Assembly (NCBI GenBank): GCA_031426455.1
Contig: JANPLI010000139.1
Coordinates: 1-64,000 of the forward strand
Reading direction: 5' to 3'
DNA length: 64,000 bases
DNA from: JANNMJ01 sp031426455
GTDB taxonomy: Bacteria > Bacteroidota > Bacteroidia > Cytophagales > Hymenobacteraceae
Shown here: piece by piece, positions 59,060 to 64,000 of the stretch
Numbering within the stretch: the first letter of the stretch is position 1
Layout of the letters: every line of letters starts with the position of its first letter
Position numbers and translations under genes: made by a program
Notes under the pieces: model-generated
Databases searched by the model: none
What the model was told of the DNA's origin: nothing
What the model saw: the letters and a program-made list of their open reading frames with translations, nothing else

Positions 59060-59266
59060 ATGAGCCGCACTGACGCCATCATCCAGCAGATTGCCGACCT
59101 CTCACCGGAAGAGCGAGATATCGTTTACCAGGACCTGAAACGACGCCTTGACCGCGTGGCGCGGGCGCAGGAGGCCATCGACCGCATCAAGGGTAAGGGC
59201 GCCGGGGTTTGGGGAGCTGACGCACAGGATTATATCAACCAGCAGCGCGCCGATGACCGCTTCTAG
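59060..59266 (+). CDS. Putative antitoxin of a PIN toxin pair
   Basis: A 68-aa, mostly helical, highly charged protein (IADLSPEERDIVYQDLKRRLDRVARAQEAIDRI) ending in DYINQQRADDRF. It overlaps the downstream PIN-domain gene by 14 bp, the usual arrangement of an antitoxin. No ribbon-helix-helix or AbrB motif is obvious, so the antitoxin type is uncertain and assignment rests on context. Confidence 0.65.
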   Translation: MSRTDAIIQQIADLSPEERDIVYQDLKRRLDRVARAQEAIDRIKGKGAGVWGADAQDYINQQRADDRF

Positions 59267-59672
59267 GGTCTTCCTCGACACGGCGCCTTTTATCTACCTG
59301 GTGGAAGAACACCCAGTTTTTTGCCCGAAAGTCGCCCGTTTCATTGCCGAAATGCTGGCCGATGATGCGGTGCTGCTGACAAGCGTCGTTACCTACTCCG
59401 AATTTTGCGTACAACCCGCCCGGCGCAATAATATAGCCCTGATCGAGGAATTTGATGTGCTACTGGCCGACTTCGGAATGGTGCCAGAAATCGTAAGCCT
59501 CGCCATCGGAGTCACCGCCTATAAACTCCGGGCGAAATACGCCTTCCTGCGCGGAATGGACGCAATGCAACTCGCCACGGCGTTGGAACTGAACGCGACC
59601 ATTTTCTTCACCAACGACCGCAAGCTCCAGACCGTGCAGGAGTTGCGAGTATTGCTGGTCACGGACTTATAG
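59253..59672 (+). CDS. PIN-domain ribonuclease, putative VapC-type toxin
   Basis: A 139-aa PIN protein. Acidic active-site residues are in RVFLDTAPFIYLVEEHP (first Asp), LLTSVVTYSEFCVQP (Glu), RGMDAMQLATALELNA (Asp) and FFTNDRKLQ (fourth acid). VapC toxins cleave tRNA or rRNA when not bound by the antitoxin. ATG 59253 lies inside the antitoxin gene; longer frames add no family sequence. Confidence 0.85.
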   Translation: MTASRVFLDTAPFIYLVEEHPVFCPKVARFIAEMLADDAVLLTSVVTYSEFCVQPARRNNIALIEEFDVLLADFGMVPEIVSLAIGVTAYKLRAKYAFLRGMDAMQLATALELNATIFFTNDRKLQTVQELRVLLVTDL

Positions 59673-59681
59673 CGACGCCGG

Positions 59682-60335
59682 ATGGATTTTCTTCCGCCCC
59701 CGATTGCCGCCTACGCCGAGGCTCACACCGCCCCGGAGCCGCCATTGCTGGCCCGGCTGGCGCGCGAGACGTGGGTGAACGTGCCGTACCCCCGGATGCT
59801 GTCCGGCCACGGACAAGGGCGGCTGCTGAGCCTGCTGGCGAAGCTGATCCGCCCCCGGCGCATCCTCGACGTGGGCACTTATACCGGCTACTCGGCCCTG
59901 TGCCTGGCCGAAGGACTGGCGCCTGGCGGCGAGCTGCACACGGTAGATGCCAACGACGAACTGGCTTCCCTGGTCAACCGCTACGTGGCCGAAGCGGGCC
60001 TTACCGACGTGGTGCATTGCCACTGGGCGCCCGCCGCCGAGGTGTTGCCCACGCTCCCCGGCCCGTTCGAGCTGGTTTTTCTGGACGCTGACAAAGAAAA
60101 TAACGCCCTGTATTTCAGCCTGATCATCGACAAAGTGCCGCCCGGCGGACTGATCATCGTCGATAATGTGCTCTGGAGCGGCAAAGTGACGCCCGAATGG
60201 TGGGTGCCCCACCAACGCCCAGACAACGCCACGCAGGCCGTGCGCGCCTTCAACGCCGCCGTACTGACCGATGCGCGCGTTGAACCGTTGCTGTTGCCCG
60301 TCCGCGACGGCCTGCTGCTGCTACGGCGGCGGTAA
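59682..60335 (+). CDS. SAM-dependent O-methyltransferase (class I, metal-dependent type)
   Basis: A 217-aa methyltransferase of the catechol/caffeoyl-CoA type. The SAM motif is RRILDVGTYTGYSALCLAEGL, with ELHTVDANDELASLVNRYV, the metal-binding FELVFLDADKENNALYFSLI and GGLIIVDNVLWSGKV. The start MDFLPPPIAAYAEAHT lies 9 bp after the toxin stop. The natural substrate is unknown. Confidence 0.88.
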   Translation: MDFLPPPIAAYAEAHTAPEPPLLARLARETWVNVPYPRMLSGHGQGRLLSLLAKLIRPRRILDVGTYTGYSALCLAEGLAPGGELHTVDANDELASLVNRYVAEAGLTDVVHCHWAPAAEVLPTLPGPFELVFLDADKENNALYFSLIIDKVPPGGLIIVDNVLWSGKVTPEWWVPHQRPDNATQAVRAFNAAVLTDARVEPLLLPVRDGLLLLRRR

Positions 60336-60512
60336 CTCCGCCTCCCGGCGGGCAATGCGCCGGTAAAAAACCCCCTTCACCCGGTTTACTTCCGGCCCCG
60401 CCCTGCATCAAGCGACCGGCGCGTGGAACATCCGGCGCCGGTTTCACGGGGCGGCTTTTCGCTCGCCCCGTTCGCAACTGCTTTTCGCTCACGCCCTTTT
60501 CCCGCTGGCCCG

Positions 60513-62642
60513 ATGACGCCTTTCCGCTGCTTCTCTCTTCTGAAAACCGGTTTGCTGGTGGCCGGGCTGGCCTTTGCCGGTACCACGCCCCAGGCCGTAC
60601 GCGCCCAAAGTGCCCCTGCTCCCACCCTGACGGCTCCGCTGGCTCCGGCCCCGCTGGTGGCGCCCGTGGTGCCCGAACGGCTGACAATCGCCGACCTAAC
60701 GGTGAATTTCAGCACGGGCGGTCGCGGTGCGGTGCAAAAACTGGTGGATGCGCTTTATCGCCACCCGGCATATTTGCAGCAGAAGGTGGACCGCACCGAT
60801 ACGTACTTCCCCATCGTGGACCGCATCTTCCGCGAGGAAGGCATCCCGGCCGATTTCCGTTACCTGGCCTTGCAGGAAAGCGGCCTGGTTTCGGACGCCG
60901 TTTCGAGTTCCAACGCCGTCGGCTTCTGGCAGTTCAAGAAAGAATCCATCACCGATTTCGGTGCCCGCGTCGATGAATCCGTCGATGAGCGGCGCCATAT
61001 CGTGGAATCGACCCGCGCGGCGGCTAAATACTTCAAGCGGTCCAACGCCCAGCTTCACAACTGGCTGAACGCGCTCCTGAGTTACTACACCGGCCTGGGC
61101 GGCGCCAAAAAGCTGGTACGTCCGGAAGATGCCAACGCCCGCGAGATGACGGTTACGGAAGCCACGCATCCTTACATCATCACGTTTCTGGCCCACAAAG
61201 TGGCGTTTGAAGGACCGTGCGGCAAAAACCCCGTGCCTTCGATCATTTTGCAGGAAGTAAAGGCCCAGCCCGGCCTGACCCTCGCCGAGTTGGCTCTCAG
61301 CCTGAATGCCAACCCGGAGGAAGTGGCCAAATACAATAAGTGGCTGCTGGCCGCGGCCATTCCGCCCGACAAGGAGTACACGGTGCTGGTGCCCGTGGCT
61401 AGCGGCCTGACCCTGGCCACGACCCAGCTCACGCCCGCCGCGCAGGTGGCGTTCCCGGAACCGGAGGCCGCGCTGCCGGCGCCGGAAATCACGCAGGTGA
61501 ACGGCCTGCGCGCCGTAATGGCCCGCATCGGGGATACGCCCGACATTCTGGCTCTGGTGGCGGGTGTGGATGTCAAGCGGTTCCGTTCGTTCAACGACCT
61601 CCACGAAACCGAGGGCGTGGTACCGGGCCGCGCTTATTACCTACAGAAAAAGCGCAACCGCGCCGCCGCCGAGTACCACGTCGCCCAGCCCGGCGAAACC
61701 GTGGCTCAGATCTCGCAACAGTACGGCGTGAAAGCCAAAAGCCTCTGGAAGCTGAACCGGATGCAGAAAACCGATAAGCTTGCGCCGGGTCGGCTGGTCT
61801 GGTTGCAGCACACGCGCCCCAGCGACGTGCCGGTCGAATACATCACGATCCGCCCCAGCACGCCGGACGCCGCGCCAGCGGTGGCATCCGTTTCGCCGGT
61901 AGCCACCACGGCCGTCACCGCCCAGTTGCCCGCCGTAGAAGAGGCACTGGCCCTGCCGGAGTCAGCCCCGAGTGCGGCCCCGACGCCGGATTTAGCCTCC
62001 ACGTCGCCCGCTGCGCCCGTGGCTGCTTCGGAACCCGCTCCGGTGGCTACGGCGCCCACGCCCGTTCCGGTGGTGTCTTCGCCCCCCGCTGCGCAACCGG
62101 AAGCGCCCGCCAAGCCTGTGGAGACGCCTCAACCGACGGTGGCCCAGGTGTCTGCACCAGCGCTCGCACCAACCGCCGTGGCAGTGGTGACGCCGGTCGT
62201 CGCTCCGGCAGTCGTCGCTCCGGCTGTGGTCACTCCTGTAGTCACCCTACCAGCGGTAGCAGCGCCGACGGTGCATACCGTCGAGAAGGGCGAGTCACTG
62301 TCCGCCATTTCGCGGCAGCACGGGATTTCGCTCAAAAACCTGCTGGACTGGAACGCCCTGCCCTCGCCCGCATTGCGCCCCGGCCAGACACTGCGCCTGA
62401 CGGCCCCCGACCAACCGGCCGTCACGACGGGCATCGCTACGCCTGCCGCGCCCGTGCAACCGCTGCCCATCGTGCCTGACACTGATTCGGCTGGCGTGGC
62501 TTTTCACACGGTGCAGGCCGGCGAGTCGTTGTACCGCATTTCGCGCGAATACAGCACGACCGTACAGCACCTGATGGAACTCAACAGCTTGGCTGACTTC
62601 AACGTCAAGCTTGGTCAGCGGCTGGTGGTGCGCAAGCTGTAA
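60513..62642 (+). CDS. MltD-like lytic transglycosylase with three LysM domains
   Basis: A 709-aa exported peptidoglycan-cleaving enzyme. The signal peptide is LLKTGLLVAGLAFAGTTPQAVRAQ. The SLT domain has catalytic Glu in LALQESGLVSDAVSSSNAVGFWQFKK and INALLSYYTGLGGA-like helices. LysM 1 is near residues 380-425 (YHVAQPGETVAQISQQYG), then a long Ala/Pro/Val-rich linker of about 140 residues. LysM 2 is near 590-632 (HTVEKGESLSAISRQHG) and LysM 3 is at the C terminus (HTVQAGESLYRISREYS). MTPFRCFSLLKTG at 60513 is chosen as the start. A palindromic terminator follows. Confidence 0.92.
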   Translation: MTPFRCFSLLKTGLLVAGLAFAGTTPQAVRAQSAPAPTLTAPLAPAPLVAPVVPERLTIADLTVNFSTGGRGAVQKLVDALYRHPAYLQQKVDRTDTYFPIVDRIFREEGIPADFRYLALQESGLVSDAVSSSNAVGFWQFKKESITDFGARVDESVDERRHIVESTRAAAKYFKRSNAQLHNWLNALLSYYTGLGGAKKLVRPEDANAREMTVTEATHPYIITFLAHKVAFEGPCGKNPVPSIILQEVKAQPGLTLAELALSLNANPEEVAKYNKWLLAAAIPPDKEYTVLVPVASGLTLATTQLTPAAQVAFPEPEAALPAPEITQVNGLRAVMARIGDTPDILALVAGVDVKRFRSFNDLHETEGVVPGRAYYLQKKRNRAAAEYHVAQPGETVAQISQQYGVKAKSLWKLNRMQKTDKLAPGRLVWLQHTRPSDVPVEYITIRPSTPDAAPAVASVSPVATTAVTAQLPAVEEALALPESAPSAAPTPDLASTSPAAPVAASEPAPVATAPTPVPVVSSPPAAQPEAPAKPVETPQPTVAQVSAPALAPTAVAVVTPVVAPAVVAPAVVTPVVTLPAVAAPTVHTVEKGESLSAISRQHGISLKNLLDWNALPSPALRPGQTLRLTAPDQPAVTTGIATPAAPVQPLPIVPDTDSAGVAFHTVQAGESLYRISREYSTTVQHLMELNSLADFNVKLGQRLVVRKL

Positions 62643-62670
62643 CTCAGAAAAACGTCCGCTACTTAATTAA

Positions 62671-62706
62671 CAACGCCCCGTTGGATGTACATCCAACGGG
62701 GCGTTG
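62671..62706. terminator. Perfect 36-bp palindromic terminator between convergent genes
   Basis: The half-site CAACGCCCCGTTGGATGT is followed directly by its exact complement with no spacer. It lies between the transglycosylase (plus) and the TlpA-like gene (minus) and can fold on both strands. T-runs are poor, so a bidirectional terminator role is inferred from position and stem strength. Confidence 0.7.
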
Positions 62707-62740
62707 CAGCTTATAAAGAATGGGTTGCGTCACACCGCTA

Positions 62741-63382
62741 TCAGTCGCGCTCCGGAATCAGCGGCATTTCCAGCTTTTGCCGGACGGCGTTCTCTACGTA
62801 ATCGGTACCACCTTCCCCGGCGCGGCTGAAGATGATATTGCCTTCGCCATCCACCAGGTAAGTAGCTGGCAACGAAGCGGCTTTATAGGCCGTAGCGGCC
62901 GAGTTATCGGCATCGAGCGCTATCGGGAAAGCCGCTTGCAGAAAGTTCGCCCGGCGAGCCAGTTCGGCGGGCGTTTTGATGGCGGATGCCGTCAGTACGT
63001 TCAGCAGCACGACATTTTTACCTACCAGCGCCTGGCGCATTTCGTTGTAACGACGCACGAATTTGCGGTCGGCAAGCGAATCCCCGACGGTGAAGAAAGT
63101 GATTAGCACGTTCTTGCCTTTCAGGTCCTGCAGGTACAGGGGCTTCGTATTGGCGAAGTACCGCACGTTTTCCAGGTCCGGGGCAGGCCCCATATTGCTG
63201 AACGTGATGGCGCTTGGCTCCTTGGCTTCCGGTTCGGCGGCAGGCGTGGTTTCGGCCGTCGCGCCGGCGGGGCTCGTTTTGGGATTGAAATCGGACGGGT
63301 TGGCGCGGTCGGTGCAGGCCGTAGCCGCACTGAACAGTCCAAGGGCCAGGGTGGTCGCCAATAGGCGGGTGGAACGGAGCAT
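62741..63382 (-). CDS. TlpA-like thioredoxin-fold lipoprotein lacking CxxC
   Basis: A 213-aa lipoprotein (signal LLATTLALGLFSAATAC, lipidated Cys) with an Ala/Pro/Glu linker and a redoxin fold. Seen: LYLQDLKGKNVLITFFTVGDSLADRKFVRRYNEMRQAL, VVLLNVLTASAIKTPAELARR, FPIALDADNSAATAYKAASLPATYLVDGEGNIIFSRAG. At the position of the redox pair it reads FFTVGDSLADR, with no cysteines. It is the second such cysteine-free TlpA relative in the window, unrelated in domain layout to the first. It probably acts in the periplasm in a non-redox role. Confidence 0.78.
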   Translation of the reverse strand: MLRSTRLLATTLALGLFSAATACTDRANPSDFNPKTSPAGATAETTPAAEPEAKEPSAITFSNMGPAPDLENVRYFANTKPLYLQDLKGKNVLITFFTVGDSLADRKFVRRYNEMRQALVGKNVVLLNVLTASAIKTPAELARRANFLQAAFPIALDADNSAATAYKAASLPATYLVDGEGNIIFSRAGEGGTDYVENAVRQKLEMPLIPERD

Positions 63383-63567
63383 AACGGAATCAGGGGGGGA
63401 AATGGGTCGGCCGGAATAAAAAACGTGGGGGAATCGCCCAAAGAGCGGGTTCGCCGGGCGAATATACCGGCTTTCCCGATAGAAGTTGCCAAACCGCCTT
63501 CCGAAGACGCCGAAAAACGGGCATTTCTCTTCGATTTTATTGGCACCGGTTGCCCAGCGCGCTAGCT

Positions 63568-64000
63568 TTAGCGCAACAGCCCCGTCAGCAGCGTATCGAC
63601 TTGCCCAAAGGCGAGCAGCAGTAACAACGCCAGCAACGCTGCCAGCAGTGGCAAAGGTCCTGACACGGTTGGCGAGGGCTGCGCATCCGACTCCGCCGGC
63701 ACGGGCGTCCGCAGAAAAAGCCAATAGGGCAGCCGCAGGTAGTAGAACAGCGAAACGGCCGTTACCAGCACTCCGGCCCCCAGCAGCACCCGGCCTGCTA
63801 CGGCTGTATCGGCCTGGTAAAGACCGGTGAAAGCCAGCAATTTGGCAGTAAACCCCAGCGTGGGCGGCAGTCCGGTCAGGCCGACCAGACCAAGGGTGAT
63901 GGCCACGGCCGGAAGCGGAAAACGACGGCCCAAGCCCGCGTATGCTGCAACGGTGGGCGGAAGCACGGGCGCAAGAGCGCGTTTGCTGATCAATTGCTCG
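63568..64000 (-). CDS. nuoN: NADH-quinone oxidoreductase subunit N (5' end outside window)
   Basis: The C-terminal 143 codons of an antiporter-like complex I subunit. Helices include FPLPAVAITLGLVGLTGLPPTLGFTAKLLAFTGLY, VLLGAGVLVTAVSLFYYLRLPYWLFL and PLLAALLALLLLLAFGQVDTLL. The GLPPTLGFTAKLLAF segment with its Lys is characteristic of NuoN. The frame runs past base 64000 (EQLISKRAL) and belongs to a minus-strand gene starting outside. It is separated from nuoH/nuoI in the same window by 26 kb. Confidence 0.8.
   Translation of the reverse strand, partial: EQLISKRALAPVLPPTVAAYAGLGRRFPLPAVAITLGLVGLTGLPPTLGFTAKLLAFTGLYQADTAVAGRVLLGAGVLVTAVSLFYYLRLPYWLFLRTPVPAESDAQPSPTVSGPLPLLAALLALLLLLAFGQVDTLLTGLLR

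Noticed and set aside
59800..59815. A third copy of TGTCCG-N4-CGGACA
   Set aside because: It lies inside the O-methyltransferase coding sequence, lacks the first CGGACA box and has no TGGCAY-N5-TCGGC element 90 bp downstream; treated as chance.

Overview
The window (about 60% G+C by eye) looks like chromosomal DNA of a high-GC member of the Bacteroidota, most likely order Cytophagales (Hymenobacter- or Spirosoma-like). The lineage evidence is a giant secreted protein with a C-terminal type IX secretion (T9SS) sorting domain, a DUF3276/PUR-type protein, DUF6089-type outer-membrane barrels, a DUF4249-like lipoprotein, a bamA-uppS-nadK gene order, and weak Shine-Dalgarno signals. I saw no rRNA, tRNA, CRISPR array or prophage. 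Genus cannot be fixed from the sequence alone.

Layout. 1-10.2 kb (minus strand) is a long envelope and housekeeping run: YqeY-like protein, glutamine amidotransferase, alpha/beta hydrolase, CBS protein, TamA/BamA-like barrel, NAD kinase, three barrel proteins, uppS, and bamA cut by the window edge. 10.4-14.6 kb (plus) holds pdxJ, a selenium block (selU, a DUF4262 gene, selD), a small FeoB-associated-type membrane protein and a small conserved protein. 14.7-21.2 kb (minus) holds a radical SAM/SPASM enzyme, a cysteine-free TlpA-like protein, radA and dnaK. 21.7-30.4 kb (plus) is an OmpR-type two-component system followed by a complete RND efflux set (adaptor, pump, outer-membrane lipoprotein); a 144-bp MITE-like element sits between pump and outer-membrane gene and supplies the latter's likely start codon. 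30.4-32.1 kb is a DUF4249-like lipoprotein and an RluE-type pseudouridine synthase. 32.1-34.5 kb is an eroded scar: an IS630 transposase remnant, an AT-rich frameshifted gene, a broken guanylate kinase copy and orphan gene ends. 34.5-45.2 kb (minus) holds an M20 amidohydrolase, nuoI and nuoH, two Uma2 genes, class II aldolase, the T9SS protein and birA. 45.2-48.6 kb (plus) holds rsfS, ftsH and the DUF3276 gene.

48.6-59.0 kb (plus) is the most interesting region: a MacAB-TolC-like export locus (HlyD adaptor, TolC, ABC ATPase, two separate FtsX-type permeases) interleaved with an ECF sigma factor and followed by a sigma-54 activator and its histidine kinase. Two upstream regions in this locus, in front of the adaptor and in front of the ATPase, carry the same three-box operator (CGGACA, YGTCCG, CGGACR) exactly 90 bp upstream of the same TGGCAY-N5-TCGGC promoter-like element. 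Independently, most gene junctions from 50.0 to 57.7 kb contain tandem 7- or 8-bp repeats, often followed by their inverted counterpart, spanning from the stop codon of one gene to just before the start of the next. The unit sequence differs between junctions, and several stop codons lie inside the repeats. Similar arrays occur at 8.2, 9.7 and 10.2 kb.

59.0-64 kb holds a VapBC-like toxin-antitoxin pair, an O-methyltransferase, a LysM lytic transglycosylase, a second cysteine-free TlpA-like lipoprotein and the end of nuoN. The nuoN fragment shows that the complex I genes are split across at least 26 kb.
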